In this document: piece after piece, positions 9,649 through 19,587 of the stretch
Numbering within the stretch: position 1 is the first letter of the stretch
How the letters are laid out: each line of letters starts with the position of its first letter
From: Chengkuizengella sp. SCS-71B
GTDB lineage: Bacteria; Bacillota; Bacilli; Paenibacillales; KCTC-33759
Assembly (NCBI RefSeq): GCF_040100845.1
Contig: NZ_JAZHSH010000001.1
Coordinates: 2,774,501 to 2,838,500 of the forward strand
Length of the DNA stretch: 64,000 nt
Direction of reading: 5' to 3'
Translations under genes and position numbers: made by a program
The notes under the pieces: generated by a model
The model's database searches: none
Told to the model about the DNA's origin: nothing
The model's input: the letters and a program-made list of their open reading frames with translations, nothing else

Positions 9649-11574
9649 TTATTCACTTTTATTTGATAAATAGACACGAATTGTTGAACCTATTTCAACT
9701 CTTTCTCCAGCCTTTGGAGCTTGACTTACAACTACATTACCTTCCCCTGATTTTGTTAATTGAAAGTTTGGGTTTAAACTTTGTATGATTTCAGTTGTAG
9801 TCATACCTACCAAATTAGGCACTTCTTTATATTTAATATCACCATATTTGTATTCTTTCTCGATCTGATCCTCTCTAGGCTCTACTTTCATGTAGCGCAA
9901 GGTGTCTTCCATCATATTTTTAACGATAGGAGCGGCAACTACTCCCCCAAATTGTATACCTTTTGGGTTATCCACTGCAACATAAATAACGACTTGGGGG
10001 TCATCTGCTGGTGCAAAACCAATAAAAGAAACAATATGTTCATTGGGAGAATACCTTCCGTTAATGACTTTCTGAGCTGTACCTGTTTTTCCGCCTACAC
10101 GATACCCATCAATATATGCGTTCCTACCTGTTCCATTAGCTACAACACTTTCCAATGCTTCACGAACCTGTTTGGATGTTTCTTCAGAAATAACTGTTCT
10201 AACAGCTTTAGGTTCAACTTCTTTTACTACTTCACCAGTTTCAGGATGAATCCATTTTCCAGCAACTTGAGGTGTATATAATGTTCCTCCATTTATGGCT
10301 GCAGATACAGCTGTAACTTGTTGAATTGGTGTTACCGAAACCCCCTGACCAAATGCAGTAGTTGCTAGTTCAACAGGTCCTACTCGATCCAAATTAAATA
10401 AGATTCCGTTCTCTTCCCCTCCAAGATCAATGCCGGTTTTAGTTCCAAATCCGAAATCTTTAATATAATCATATAAGGTCTCCTTTCCTAAACGTTGACC
10501 TAATATGACAAAGGCAGGGTTACAGGAGTTCTCCACTCCCTCCAAAAAAGTCTGGCTCCCATGTCCTCCATGTCTCCAGCAACGTAAACGGGCTCCCGCA
10601 ACTTCTATAGCTCCAGGATCATGAAAAGTGTCTTGCTTTAAATTCACTTTATTCTCTTCTAATGCTGCAGCCAACGTAATGATTTTGAAGGTTGAGCCTG
10701 GCTCATATGTTTTCCATATGGGTAAATTTCGATTATAAATACTTGAATCATATTCAGCATAATTTCCTGGTTCATAGTCCGGTTTTGTAGACATTGCTAG
10801 TATTTCACCAGATTGAGGATCCATCACAATGGCTAATGCGCTATCTGGTTGATACTTTGTCATTGCCTGATCCAATTCACGCTCAACAATCATTTGAATA
10901 TTTTTGTCTAACGTTAATTGTAAAGTTAGTCCATCTTTAGGAGCACTGTATTGTTCAGAAGCGTTTGGCATTAAATCACCCTTTGCATCCGATAAAAAGG
11001 ATATATTGCCTTTTGTACCTGTTAAATACTTATCATAGGTTAATTCAATACCTGTAAGACCTTGATTATCAATACCTGTGAAACCTAAAACATGTGAAGC
11101 TAGGTTATCGTAAGGATAATACCTTTCGTTGTCCTCTGCAATAACAATTCCTGGTAAATTCAATTTTCTTATTTCCTGTGCTTTTTCAACTGATATTTTC
11201 CGACCACCAGGCTGTATCCTAACAATTAATTCTTTTTTTGTAATTAAACCAAATACTTTTTCTTCAGATATTTGCAGAATGCTCGCCAGTTGTTTTGCAG
11301 TGGACTTTGCATCATCAATTTGAACCGGTATAGCTAATACAGATGGTGAAGTAATATTATAAGCTAATTGCTCCCCATTACGATCTACAATTTCACCTCT
11401 TTTAGCTTCAAAAGGAATATTCCTTCTCCATGTGTCTTCTGCTCTCTGAGACAGTTCAGGACCAGTCCATAGCTGCACATAACCAAGTCTAATCCACAAG
11501 CTTATAAAACCTATAACTCCTAGCAAAAGAGCTATAAATATTCTTTTTCTTAGCGTAACGTTAGAGATTCTCAT
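9649..11574 (-). CDS. spoVD: Stage V sporulation protein D, class B PBP with one PASTA domain
   Basis: A membrane-anchored class B penicillin-binding protein (641 aa from the chosen start). It has an N-terminal membrane segment, the dimerisation domain, and a transpeptidase domain with the nucleophile motif STFK (Ser294), SCN and KTGTAQ, followed by a single C-terminal PASTA domain (VPNLVGMTTTEII onward). SpoVD crosslinks cortex peptidoglycan in the forespore and pairs with SpoVE. I choose ATG 11574, which has AAGGGGGAG upstream, over an in-frame start at 11616 without one. Standing immediately after pbpB with similar architecture, it is a clear duplicate of that gene. Confidence 0.9.
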   Translation of the reverse strand: MRISNVTLRKRIFIALLLGVIGFISLWIRLGYVQLWTGPELSQRAEDTWRRNIPFEAKRGEIVDRNGEQLAYNITSPSVLAIPVQIDDAKSTAKQLASILQISEEKVFGLITKKELIVRIQPGGRKISVEKAQEIRKLNLPGIVIAEDNERYYPYDNLASHVLGFTGIDNQGLTGIELTYDKYLTGTKGNISFLSDAKGDLMPNASEQYSAPKDGLTLQLTLDKNIQMIVERELDQAMTKYQPDSALAIVMDPQSGEILAMSTKPDYEPGNYAEYDSSIYNRNLPIWKTYEPGSTFKIITLAAALEENKVNLKQDTFHDPGAIEVAGARLRCWRHGGHGSQTFLEGVENSCNPAFVILGQRLGKETLYDYIKDFGFGTKTGIDLGGEENGILFNLDRVGPVELATTAFGQGVSVTPIQQVTAVSAAINGGTLYTPQVAGKWIHPETGEVVKEVEPKAVRTVISEETSKQVREALESVVANGTGRNAYIDGYRVGGKTGTAQKVINGRYSPNEHIVSFIGFAPADDPQVVIYVAVDNPKGIQFGGVVAAPIVKNMMEDTLRYMKVEPREDQIEKEYKYGDIKYKEVPNLVGMTTTEIIQSLNPNFQLTKSGEGNVVVSQAPKAGERVEIGSTIRVYLSNKSE

Positions 11575-11717
11575 GGTCTCCCCCTTATCCCAATCGTTGA
11601 TTCCTATTGATATCAAGGATATTCAACAAGGATCAGGGTTAGAACAAGCTTATAGCCCTAAAAAGTGAAGAAGTGCTAAGATACACAGGCATAAAAAATT
11701 TAGCTACCTTCCGCAAT

Positions 11718-13928
11718 TTAATCTGATGCAGATACATCATCACCTTCTAGTTCACTTTCCTCTGTTTGTTCAAGTTTTGTTTTTGCTTGTTGCTCTAAAG
11801 TCTGTAACTCTAATATAACAACTCTTTCATTCCCTTCATACCTTACTTCCTGATCAACAACATAAGCTGATCCATTCACTTCGCATTCAATTTCTAATAA
11901 TAGACAAATTTGTAAAACATCTCGCAGTGATTTATTTGTTAAATCAGGCACAGGTATATTTTCTGGTGACTCAGTAAGAAGATACCCACTTTGACCAAGT
12001 GCCATTTCAGAATCCGCCGCAGGGAATTGCTCAATCACATGACTCCCATTTCCTAACACCTCATATGAAAGGCCATTTTTTTCAAATTCATTTTCAGCAA
12101 CCAGAACGGTAAGATCTACGACATTTGGTGTTTCAATCATTATTTCTTCCTGTGAAAATCCTTCATCTGATTTTGTTGCAACTCCTAAATACCTTAAGCT
12201 ATTCAACATGATTTCTTTAAAAACAGGAGCTACAACCGAACTACCCAACTTGTAATTCCCACCAATATCTGGCTGATCTGCCACTACAATCAATGCGATT
12301 TTTGGATCTTCAACCGGAGCAAAACCAATAAAGGAATTTAACCATATATCATTTGCATATTTACCATTAATTACTACATTTGCCGTTCCCGTTTTCCCAG
12401 CCGCTCGATAGCCGTCCATATAAGCTAATCTACCTGTTCCAATCGATTGATCTGAGATAACCTGCTCTAAATACAATCCTACCTCTTTTGCTGTTTCTTC
12501 TGATATTACTTGACGTACTACTTCAGGTGAAAAACTTTCAATAACTTCACCAGTATCAGTATCAATAATCTCTTTTACGATTTGAGGTTTTAACAACTTT
12601 CCACCATTTGCAATTGCAGACATTGCCGCAATTTGTTGTATTGTCGTTACCGTGATTCCTTGACCATACGTCGCAGTCGCTACCTCAGCATCCCACTTAA
12701 GACTAATTTTCCCTGAAACTTCACCTGGGAGTTCAACTCCTGTTGGTTGACCAAAACCAAAATCATTCATATATTGTTCTAAAGTATCTTTACCTAATTG
12801 CTCGTATCCGAGTTTGACAAACGCAACGTTACTAGAGCGTTTCAAACCTTCTAAATAGGAAATAACACCCCAACCAGCGCCATTATTATGGTCTTTCAAC
12901 CTCCCGCCTGGCACTTGAATAGAACCGGATTGATAAGTTGCTTCTGGATTAAACAAACCTTCTTCTACAGCCGCTGCTAGTGTCACAATTTTAAAGGTTG
13001 ATCCTGGTTCATATTGGGAACTGACAGCATGATTTTTAAAATCATTTTGAGAATCAAAATCCCAATATTCATTTGGGTTATAATTAGGCAGGTTTGCCAT
13101 ACCTAGGATTTCCATCGTGTGGGGATCTACCGCAATTGCTGTCATACTTTTCGGTTTAAATTGTTCATAAGCTGTTTCAATTGCTTGTTCAACATACAAT
13201 TGTATGTTTTCGTCTATAGTAAGTTTCAGAGACTCTCCATTTTCCGGGGGTGTAAACGTCACCTTGCTATCTGGTATCTCGTAAGATTTTGAGTCACTTT
13301 GATAGCTGCGGTAACCTGGTGTTCCATTTAATAAATCTTCAAAATAAACCTCGAGACCTGATCGAACTTCCCCATCTTTCCTAACGTAACCTAATACATG
13401 TGAAGCTAAGTCATTAGCAGGATAAGTACGTTTTACTTCTGGAATCAAATATACGCTGCCCTCTAATCCCTTCTCATTTATCGCCGTTCTGATTTGTTCA
13501 GCAGTTGTGACATCAATTTTCCAACCCTCATTACGAATCTCTCTTTGTCCATAAAAAGTGCCATCCTCTTTTTGCTTCGTAACGATACCATGTAATTTCT
13601 CCTGTTTAACAAGACCATCCATCTTTAACAAAGGTGTTAAAGCATTCATAACTTCAAAAACCAAATCATTATCATTAATAGTCCGTGGACTTACAGCTAC
13701 CGTATAAGCTTCCGCATCTTGTGCTAACACCTCACCGTTGCGGTCATAAATAAAACCTCTTTGAGCAGGAATATATTGGTTTTTTTCCCAAGAATCCTGT
13801 GCCTTCTGTAAAAGAGCAGGGGACTGAATAATTTGAAGCGAATAAACCTGATATAAGAGTCCAAAAAAAAGAAGGGTAAATACCCCACCAAAAAGCAACG
13901 AGCGAACTTTGGATTTTTTATTCATCAT
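11718..13928 (-). CDS. pbpB: Division transpeptidase PBP2B/FtsI with two PASTA domains
   Basis: A class B penicillin-binding protein that crosslinks septal peptidoglycan. It has a short cytoplasmic tail, one membrane helix (about residues 10-32), a pedestal/dimerisation domain, a transpeptidase domain with STFK (Ser310), SSN and KTGTAN, and two PASTA-like repeats (from TPNVVDLTV and from VPDLTNKSL) before an acidic tail. Two starts are possible: ATG 13940, which overlaps the ftsL stop by one base, and the ATG-ATG doublet at 13928/13925, which has GGAG at proper spacing. I use 13928 (736 aa). Its order after ftsL is typical of dcw clusters. Confidence 0.92.
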   Translation of the reverse strand: MMNKKSKVRSLLFGGVFTLLFFGLLYQVYSLQIIQSPALLQKAQDSWEKNQYIPAQRGFIYDRNGEVLAQDAEAYTVAVSPRTINDNDLVFEVMNALTPLLKMDGLVKQEKLHGIVTKQKEDGTFYGQREIRNEGWKIDVTTAEQIRTAINEKGLEGSVYLIPEVKRTYPANDLASHVLGYVRKDGEVRSGLEVYFEDLLNGTPGYRSYQSDSKSYEIPDSKVTFTPPENGESLKLTIDENIQLYVEQAIETAYEQFKPKSMTAIAVDPHTMEILGMANLPNYNPNEYWDFDSQNDFKNHAVSSQYEPGSTFKIVTLAAAVEEGLFNPEATYQSGSIQVPGGRLKDHNNGAGWGVISYLEGLKRSSNVAFVKLGYEQLGKDTLEQYMNDFGFGQPTGVELPGEVSGKISLKWDAEVATATYGQGITVTTIQQIAAMSAIANGGKLLKPQIVKEIIDTDTGEVIESFSPEVVRQVISEETAKEVGLYLEQVISDQSIGTGRLAYMDGYRAAGKTGTANVVINGKYANDIWLNSFIGFAPVEDPKIALIVVADQPDIGGNYKLGSSVVAPVFKEIMLNSLRYLGVATKSDEGFSQEEIMIETPNVVDLTVLVAENEFEKNGLSYEVLGNGSHVIEQFPAADSEMALGQSGYLLTESPENIPVPDLTNKSLRDVLQICLLLEIECEVNGSAYVVDQEVRYEGNERVVILELQTLEQQAKTKLEQTEESELEGDDVSASD

Positions 13929-13939
13929 TTTCAACTCCA

Positions 13940-14353
13940 TTAATCTATAAAAGCGATATCTTCATTTGTTCCAGATTTATTTGTAGTTGGAGAAATTTGA
14001 AGTACATTTGCTTCATCCGTTAAAGCAAAGTTAAATGATTCAGCATATTCAATTAATCTCTTAGGGTCCTCCATTTTTCTTACTTCAAGCTTTAAATTTT
14101 TATTTTCCTTTTCTAACTGCTGTATATCAAAAGAGATCTGCTGTATTTTCGTATTCGTTTCATAAATTTGTGCGTTTTTAAATATAACAAACCCTGCTAT
14201 AACAACACACATAATAATTGAAACTAAATAAAGCAGCTTCTCAGGTGCAGAAATCGCCTTTTTCCGATTCACTGTAGTTTGTGTCTTTTTTCGATAAACA
14301 TTTCTATTTACATCTTCCTGTACAGCTAAATTCCCCTGAACTCGAAAGGCCAT
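13940..14353 (-). CDS. ftsL: Cell-division protein FtsL
   Basis: A 137-residue bitopic protein with a basic cytoplasmic head of about 45 residues, one membrane helix (LLYLVSIIMCVVIAGFVIF), and an extracellular leucine-zipper-like coiled coil (QQISFDIQQLEKENKNLKLEV). FtsL family members bind DivIC and DivIB in the divisome. The sequence is weakly conserved, so the call relies on size, topology and position between rsmH and pbpB. The ATG is preceded by GGGGAG. Confidence 0.88.
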   Translation of the reverse strand: MAFRVQGNLAVQEDVNRNVYRKKTQTTVNRKKAISAPEKLLYLVSIIMCVVIAGFVIFKNAQIYETNTKIQQISFDIQQLEKENKNLKLEVRKMEDPKRLIEYAESFNFALTDEANVLQISPTTNKSGTNEDIAFID

Positions 14354-14380
14354 TAAAATCTCCCCTTTTTCATAGAAAAA

Positions 14381-15331
14381 CTATAATTTTTCCGCTACTC
14401 TAAGCTTGGCTGATCTAGCTCTTGGATTTAATTCTATTTCTTCCTCACTCGGTAACATTGGTTTCTTTTGAACTAATTTGATTGTTGCTTTATTTTCACA
14501 AACACAAACTGGAAAATCTGATGGACATGTACATTTAGGCATATAATGTGAAAATATTTTTTTACACATTCGATCTTCTAATGAGTGAAAAGTGATCACA
14601 GAAGCCCTGCCTTCTGGTGTCAAACATTCTATCGTTTGATGAAGTGCTGTTTCAAAAGCACCTAATTCATCATTTACAGCTATACGTATAGCTTGAAAAC
14701 TTCTCTTGGCTGGATGAGGACCTACTCTTCTTGTTGCTGCAGGTATGGCCTCCTTAATTATTTCAGCGAGTTCTTTAGTTGAATGGATAGGACTTTCCAT
14801 CCTGGTTTGTACAATTTTTTTTGCTATTCTTTTTGAGAATTTCTCCTCGCCATATTCAAACAGTATTTGAATCAACTGTTGTTCAGACCATTCATTTACA
14901 ACTTCAAAAGCTGTGAGTGGACTTGTTTGATCCATCCTCATATCTAATTCAGCCTCGTGATTATAACTAAAACCACGATCAGCTTCATCTAATTGTGGTG
15001 AAGAAACACCAAGATCAAATAAAATGCCACTTACTTGTGGAACACCTTCTTTTTTTGGAATATCTAGTTCACTTAAAGCTTGCTTAAGATTGCGAAAATT
15101 ACTCTTAATGAAAATGACTCTGTCCAAAAAAGGATCGAGTTTTTTCTTTGCATGCTGTATTGCTGAGTCATCTTGATCGAATGCAATTAATAAACCTTTC
15201 GAACTCAATTTGGAAGCTATTAATGAACTGTGTCCGGCTCCTCCTAACGTACAATCTACATATATTCCATCAGGATGAATATTTAATGCCTCTACAGCCT
15301 CTTCTTTTAATACAGTGATGTGATGAAACAC
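14381..15331 (-). CDS. rsmH: 16S rRNA (cytosine1402-N4)-methyltransferase RsmH (MraW)
   Basis: A SAM-dependent enzyme that methylates N4 of C1402 in 16S rRNA. The family signatures are [14 protein letters not shown] at the N-terminus, the SAM motif [30 protein letters not shown], and C-terminal [11 protein letters not shown] place the start at GTG 15331 (316 aa), because GGAGGG lies at good spacing and the protein then begins MFHHITVL like its relatives. An upstream in-frame TTG at 15346 would overlap that Shine-Dalgarno. It is the second gene of the dcw operon, just after mraZ. Confidence 0.95.
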   Translation of the reverse strand: MFHHITVLKEEAVEALNIHPDGIYVDCTLGGAGHSSLIASKLSSKGLLIAFDQDDSAIQHAKKKLDPFLDRVIFIKSNFRNLKQALSELDIPKKEGVPQVSGILFDLGVSSPQLDEADRGFSYNHEAELDMRMDQTSPLTAFEVVNEWSEQQLIQILFEYGEEKFSKRIAKKIVQTRMESPIHSTKELAEIIKEAIPAATRRVGPHPAKRSFQAIRIAVNDELGAFETALHQTIECLTPEGRASVITFHSLEDRMCKKIFSHYMPKCTCPSDFPVCVCENKATIKLVQKKPMLPSEEEIELNPRARSAKLRVAEKL

Positions 15332-15358
15332 TTGCGATCCCTCCAAAGATGATAATGT

Positions 15359-15796
15359 CTACATATCGAAATCTAGGTCGACTAATTTTTCAGCAATTTC
15401 ATTAAAAGAACTTTCAGATTGTTGGAAATACCCTTCCCAAACTTCTTTGTTCCAAATTTCAATTCGATTAGAAACTCCAATGAAGATCGATTCCTTTTCT
15501 AATTTCGCATGTGATTTTAAGTTGTTCGGTATATTTACCCTTCCCTGTTTGTCTAACTCACATTCTGTTGCTCCAGAAAAGAAAAACCGTGTAAATGCTC
15601 TTGCATCAGATTTCATGAGAGGCAGCGCTTTTAGCTTTTTTTCTAAAACTGCCCATTCTTCGGACGGGTAGATAAATAAACATTGGTCTAATCCACGGGT
15701 TATGATAAAGGTTGGACCAAGGGCATCACGAAATTTAGAAGGTACAATGACTCTACCTTTTTCATCTATGTTATGTTGATATTCACCCATGAACAT
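15359..15796 (-). CDS. mraZ: Transcriptional regulator MraZ
   Basis: A 145-residue protein with two SpoVT/AbrB-like MraZ repeats: the first around residues 5-50 ([20 protein letters not shown]) and the second around 77-120 ([16 protein letters not shown]). MraZ forms rings that bind repeats upstream of its own gene and regulates the dcw cluster. The start is ATG 15796 (MFMGEYQ), the same opening as other Bacillales MraZ, with GAGGGG upstream. Just 5' of it lie tandem 10-bp repeats that fit a MraZ operator, annotated separately. Confidence 0.96.
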   Translation of the reverse strand: MFMGEYQHNIDEKGRVIVPSKFRDALGPTFIITRGLDQCLFIYPSEEWAVLEKKLKALPLMKSDARAFTRFFFSGATECELDKQGRVNIPNNLKSHAKLEKESIFIGVSNRIEIWNKEVWEGYFQQSESSFNEIAEKLVDLDFDM

Positions 15797-15804
15797 ACGA
15801 TCTT

Positions 15805-15851
15805 ACCCCTCTCTCACCCCTATGTACCACTTTACACCACTTTCTACCACT
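15805..15851 (-). promoter_or_regulatory. Probable MraZ operator: 10-bp-spaced AGTGG repeats
   Basis: Read on the minus strand, the mraZ leader carries AGTGG three times at exactly 10-bp spacing (plus-strand CCACT at 15827-15831, 15837-15841 and 15847-15851), then AGGGG and another GGGG toward the gene. MraZ proteins are known to bind several short G-rich direct repeats about one helical turn apart in front of mraZ, so autoregulation of the dcw operon is likely. Binding is inferred, not shown. Confidence 0.75.
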
Positions 15852-15877
15852 ATGACTAGCTATTTTCTACAAAAATA

Positions 15878-15908
15878 AAAAAAATCCTGCTTTTTACAGG
15901 ATTTTTTT
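15878..15908 (-). terminator. Rho-independent terminator after ahcY
   Basis: A hairpin AATCCTG/CAGGATT with a 7-base loop, with A-runs and T-runs on both sides, so it could stop transcription in either direction. It separates ahcY from the mraZ promoter region, which implies the dcw operon is transcribed independently of bshC-ahcY. Confidence 0.8.
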
Positions 15909-15949
15909 AAAAAAATAGTTCTATAGTCCGATGAAATCGGGTTATTTTT

Positions 15950-17218
15950 TTAGTGTGCTGACCAGCTATCTAAATAACTTCTTTGCTCCTCAGATAATGT
16001 ATCAATATTGATTCCCAATGATTCCAACTTAATTCTAGCTACCTGCTCATCTAGTTCATAAGGTACACTTTCTACTTTATTTCCAATGTTTTTGTATTGT
16101 TCATTGACATATTTCAGCGACATCGCTTGAAGTGCAAACGTCATATCCATAATTTCAGCAGGATGTCCATCACCTGCAGCGAGGTTCACTAATCTACCTT
16201 CAGCAAGCAAATAAATTTTACGGCCATCTTTCAATTGGTACTCTTCTATATTATTTCGAACGGTTCTTACAGAGGAAGATTGTTCTAATAATTCAGGTTT
16301 ATTAACTTCTATGTCAAAATGACCAGCGTTTGAAAGAATAGCTCCATCCTTCATCACCTTGTAATGCTTACCTCGAATAACATCCTTATTCCCTGTAACA
16401 GTTACAAAGAAGTCACCTACTTTTGCTGCATCATCCATTGACATCACTTCAAAACCATCCATGTAAGCTTCGACTGCTTTAATTGCATCTATTTCTGTAA
16501 CCACTACATTAGCTCCGAGTCCTTTTGCTCTCATTGCGACCCCTCGTCCACACCAACCGTAACCTACAACAACAACTGTTTTACCTGCAACAACAAGATT
16601 AGTCGTTCGATTTATTCCGTCCCATACGGATTGACCAGTTCCGTAGCGATTATCAAATAAATATTTACAAAAAGCATCATTAACCGCAACAACTGGGAAC
16701 TTTAATTCACCTTCTTTTTCCATTGCTTTTAATCTTAAAATTCCAGTTGTTGTTTCTTCTGCGCCGCCTCTAACATTTAATAACAAGTCCTGTCTTTCAG
16801 AATGAAGAATTGAAACTAAATCCCCACCATCATCAATAATTAGATCAGGTTTTATTTCTAAAGCTTTAACCATTAATTCTTTGTATTCAACTGGATCGGG
16901 ATTATATTTTGCAAATACTGTAATACCATCCTCAACTAATGCTGCGCAAACATCATCTTGCGTTGACAATGGATTGCTTCCAGTAATAGCAACCTCAGCA
17001 CCACCTGCTTTAATTACCTTCGCCAAATAGGCTGTTTTCGCCTCTAAATGCAGTGAGATTGCAACCTTCAAACCTTTAAATGGTTGTTCCTTTTCAAATT
17101 GCTCGCGAATACGATTTAATACAGGCATGTGTGCCTTTACCCAATCAATTTTCAAATGGCCTTGTGGTGCTAATGTTATATCTGTTATCACACTTTTTTC
17201 TACTGTATTCAATATCAT
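15950..17218 (-). CDS. ahcY: Adenosylhomocysteinase (SAH hydrolase)
   Basis: A 422-residue NAD-dependent enzyme that splits S-adenosylhomocysteine to adenosine and homocysteine. Visible marks are the NAD-binding [38 protein letters not shown], and [10 protein letters not shown]. It is shorter than the eukaryotic form, as is common for bacterial enzymes lacking the inserted segment. B. subtilis lacks AhcY and recycles SAH by the Pfs/LuxS route, so this gene is a lineage marker. It follows bshC by only 15 bp and is probably co-transcribed; homocysteine can feed cysteine supply, which BshC consumes (inference). Shine-Dalgarno GGGAGG. Confidence 0.95.
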   Translation of the reverse strand: MILNTVEKSVITDITLAPQGHLKIDWVKAHMPVLNRIREQFEKEQPFKGLKVAISLHLEAKTAYLAKVIKAGGAEVAITGSNPLSTQDDVCAALVEDGITVFAKYNPDPVEYKELMVKALEIKPDLIIDDGGDLVSILHSERQDLLLNVRGGAEETTTGILRLKAMEKEGELKFPVVAVNDAFCKYLFDNRYGTGQSVWDGINRTTNLVVAGKTVVVVGYGWCGRGVAMRAKGLGANVVVTEIDAIKAVEAYMDGFEVMSMDDAAKVGDFFVTVTGNKDVIRGKHYKVMKDGAILSNAGHFDIEVNKPELLEQSSSVRTVRNNIEEYQLKDGRKIYLLAEGRLVNLAAGDGHPAEIMDMTFALQAMSLKYVNEQYKNIGNKVESVPYELDEQVARIKLESLGINIDTLSEEQRSYLDSWSAH

Positions 17219-17233
17219 TTCCTCCCTTTATGA

Positions 17234-18874
17234 TTATGGTAAATAAATAATTGAGTGTAAATTTTCTTTATCTGTTGGTTCATCTAATAACTGCTTAAAC
17301 CAATCAAAACCGTATTTATTTAAATAGGTAATAACATTATATACTCTTTCCTGCGGTTTTTCTAATGGTTTAATGGATAATTGTATTCGGTCTAATTGTC
17401 GAATTGCTGCTTCATGTTGTGATTGAATAGCATTTACGGAGCGCTTTTCTAAAAAACTAATCTGTTCTATAATTTTTTGTTTATTTCTAAGACCAAGCTT
17501 TGCCATTGACGGGTTAATATTTTCTATCTTTGACAACAAAGGTTCATAAAGTTCCTCAAAGCTCTTTTTCACTTCTGAAAAATGTTCTTCAACCTTTAAT
17601 TCATCCTGCTCTAATAACCAACTTTTCTTTTTATCTTCAAAATGACTTAATACATCATCCATTGAAAACTTATACTTTTTCATATACTTTTGAATCGTGC
17701 TTTCTATAATAGTATATTCAAAACGAGGGTGTATGATAGGAAGCTTCATATCAAATAAATGAAAGACTTCCTTTAATAATCCCCAGTAGGCAATTTCACT
17801 TGGTCCAAGCACTGTACTCCATACCGGGAATAAATATTCTTGCATAATTGGACGGGTGAAAACGTTATTACTAAAACGTTCTGGATGTTTGTATAATAAT
17901 TGAATTAACTCGTCTTCTTTAAATGAAACTTTATTTTGCTTATCAGTATATTCACCTTGAATAGTCCTCATCAATAATAAACGTTCACTTTGGTGAATAT
18001 AAAACAAATTAGATTGGTTATCATTAATTTGAGCTTGAGGTACATATCCAAGCGTTTCAACATGCTTTTTCCCAAGATATAAAGCCTCATTAAGAGCACC
18101 ATTTTGCTTAATTAAGTTTGAAAACATAGTTACTTCTATTTGACGCAATTGTTCATCATTTGAATCAAGTAAAATCAATCCTGATGTACCAAATAACCAA
18201 ACCATCATTTTGGCAAAAACTTCAACTAAGTTATTCGAATTGTCCGTTATACAATTTAATCGATCTAATATCTCTGCTTTAAACTCTGTTTCAATTAAAT
18301 CTTCACTAATATCATTTAAAACTTGCTTCCATTCATCAAGGTGAATTTTCAAATCACTAATCGGTGACTTTAAATCTTCTTGTGCAGGTTGAATTTTTAA
18401 TTTTTTTATTTTTGAATTAGAAGATAAATAATGAATGTGATTTACCTCATCAAAATCATGGTCCTCTCCTGCGATCCAAAAAACAGGTATAACCTTTCGT
18501 TTTAGTTGTTTTGATGCTTCACGGGCTTGTTTGATAATTGTGATAATTTTGTAAATTGTAAGTAAGGGACCAGAAAACAACCCTGCTTGTTGACCGCCAA
18601 TAACAACCAGCGTTTCTCTCTCTTTTAAAGCTTCAATATTTTGTAGCGCTAACTCCGTGTTTCCTACTTTTTGATTGAAATATTTTAAATACTCTGAGAG
18701 AGCGTTTCTATCTGCTTTTAAATGAGAGTTTGTTTCCAACCAAGACAAACGATCTGTTATAGAGTTTTTATCCCAAGGATTAAAATCAAACAGACCATTC
18801 ACACGTTCAAAATAATTCAAATAATCATTTGTTAATGGTTGGTTAGCCTTTATGTAATAGGGTTCAGTTTTCAT
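17234..18874 (-). CDS. bshC: Bacillithiol biosynthesis cysteine-adding enzyme BshC
   Basis: A 546-residue protein of the BshC (YllA) family, which adds cysteine to glucosaminyl-malate in the last step of bacillithiol synthesis. Recognisable segments are GGQQAGLFSGPLLTIYKI and FWIAGEDHDFDEVNHIH, plus a long C-terminal coiled coil (about residues 410-500). bshC just upstream of mraZ is a conserved arrangement in Bacillales; here ahcY lies between them. It implies the cell uses bacillithiol as its main low-molecular-weight thiol. Confidence 0.93.
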   Translation of the reverse strand: MKTEPYYIKANQPLTNDYLNYFERVNGLFDFNPWDKNSITDRLSWLETNSHLKADRNALSEYLKYFNQKVGNTELALQNIEALKERETLVVIGGQQAGLFSGPLLTIYKIITIIKQAREASKQLKRKVIPVFWIAGEDHDFDEVNHIHYLSSNSKIKKLKIQPAQEDLKSPISDLKIHLDEWKQVLNDISEDLIETEFKAEILDRLNCITDNSNNLVEVFAKMMVWLFGTSGLILLDSNDEQLRQIEVTMFSNLIKQNGALNEALYLGKKHVETLGYVPQAQINDNQSNLFYIHQSERLLLMRTIQGEYTDKQNKVSFKEDELIQLLYKHPERFSNNVFTRPIMQEYLFPVWSTVLGPSEIAYWGLLKEVFHLFDMKLPIIHPRFEYTIIESTIQKYMKKYKFSMDDVLSHFEDKKKSWLLEQDELKVEEHFSEVKKSFEELYEPLLSKIENINPSMAKLGLRNKQKIIEQISFLEKRSVNAIQSQHEAAIRQLDRIQLSIKPLEKPQERVYNVITYLNKYGFDWFKQLLDEPTDKENLHSIIYLP

Positions 18875-19070
18875 GAACTGACCTCCAATATTTTGAAATA
18901 TATTGTGTTAAAAACAACTTTGATTTTACACGTATTATTAAATGTCTTCAAGTAAAAAAAATAAAAAAGTAATATACTATCAAAAGGACACTAAATAATA
19001 AAATTATATATTTTGCAAAATATTCACTCAAATTTGTGATAAGGTCATAAATCGAAGCCAAAATCCAGCA

Positions 19071-19102
19071 GTAAAAGAGGAGGGTTTTCCCTCCTCTTTT
19101 AC
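19071..19102 (-). terminator. Strong bidirectional hairpin terminator
   Basis: A perfect 14-bp stem (GTAAAAGAGGAGGG and its complement) with a TTTT loop lies just after the stop of the 19.1-kb membrane-protein gene. It separates that gene from bshC. The 250-bp gap 18875-19125 otherwise holds only AT-rich sequence that presumably contains the bshC promoter. Confidence 0.8.
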
Positions 19103-19125
19103 TTGTGTATTAAATAAATTTAAAG

Positions 19126-19551
19126 TTATGAATTCGCAAAGTATATTCCAACACCTATAAATAAAAACAATATGTACGAAGTACTTAATACCAAAAATCC
19201 TATTCTCCAAATCACTCTAAATAATTTTTTAATATGTACCTTGCCCTTTAATCGATTTTGTAAATTGCCGACTAAACCTCCAAAAATCAAGAAGATTAAT
19301 ACGATGATCCATATCCCACCAAAACTTGAGCTTTGAAATATAATATCATACATAACTGCTACCGCACCTATTAAAAAAGGTGTAGTAAAATCCATAGCTA
19401 AATTCGTTACCTTTTTTTTATTCTCATATTTAAAGAATAAAACAATCCAAAATATCCCAAATGATATAAAGGGTAATATTGAAAAAATAGCATATATTGT
19501 TGATACCGTGTCTAGCACATATCCCATAAAGTCCACCTGCAATTTCATCAT
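19126..19551 (-). CDS. Small four-helix membrane protein, DUF3397-like
   Basis: A protein of about 141 residues with roughly four hydrophobic segments and a basic loop (LQNRLKGKVHIKKLFR) between the third and fourth. The segment ATDFTTPFLIGAV-like (here AMDFTTPFLIGAVAVMY) and the position between panE and bshC resemble DUF3397 proteins of Bacillales, which I recall from the same place; no function is known to me. The start is uncertain: GTG 19560, the ATG doublet 19551/19548 (GGAG upstream) or ATG 19527 (AGGTGG upstream). Ends in a strong terminator. Confidence 0.55.
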   Translation of the reverse strand: MMKLQVDFMGYVLDTVSTIYAIFSILPFISFGIFWIVLFFKYENKKKVTNLAMDFTTPFLIGAVAVMYDIIFQSSSFGGIWIIVLIFLIFGGLVGNLQNRLKGKVHIKKLFRVIWRIGFLVLSTSYILFLFIGVGIYFANS

Positions 19552-19587
19552 ATATTTCACTCCAGTATAAATCTGGAGTTAATAACC

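Noticed and set aside
9781-10281. A 166-residue open frame on the plus strand, rich in Cys, Phe and Asn
   Set aside because: It is antisense to spoVD and its composition is that of a shadow frame; no family resemblance.
19028-19210. A 60-residue frame overlapping the end of the DUF3397-like gene
   Set aside because: It runs through the strong terminator and is out of frame with the real gene.
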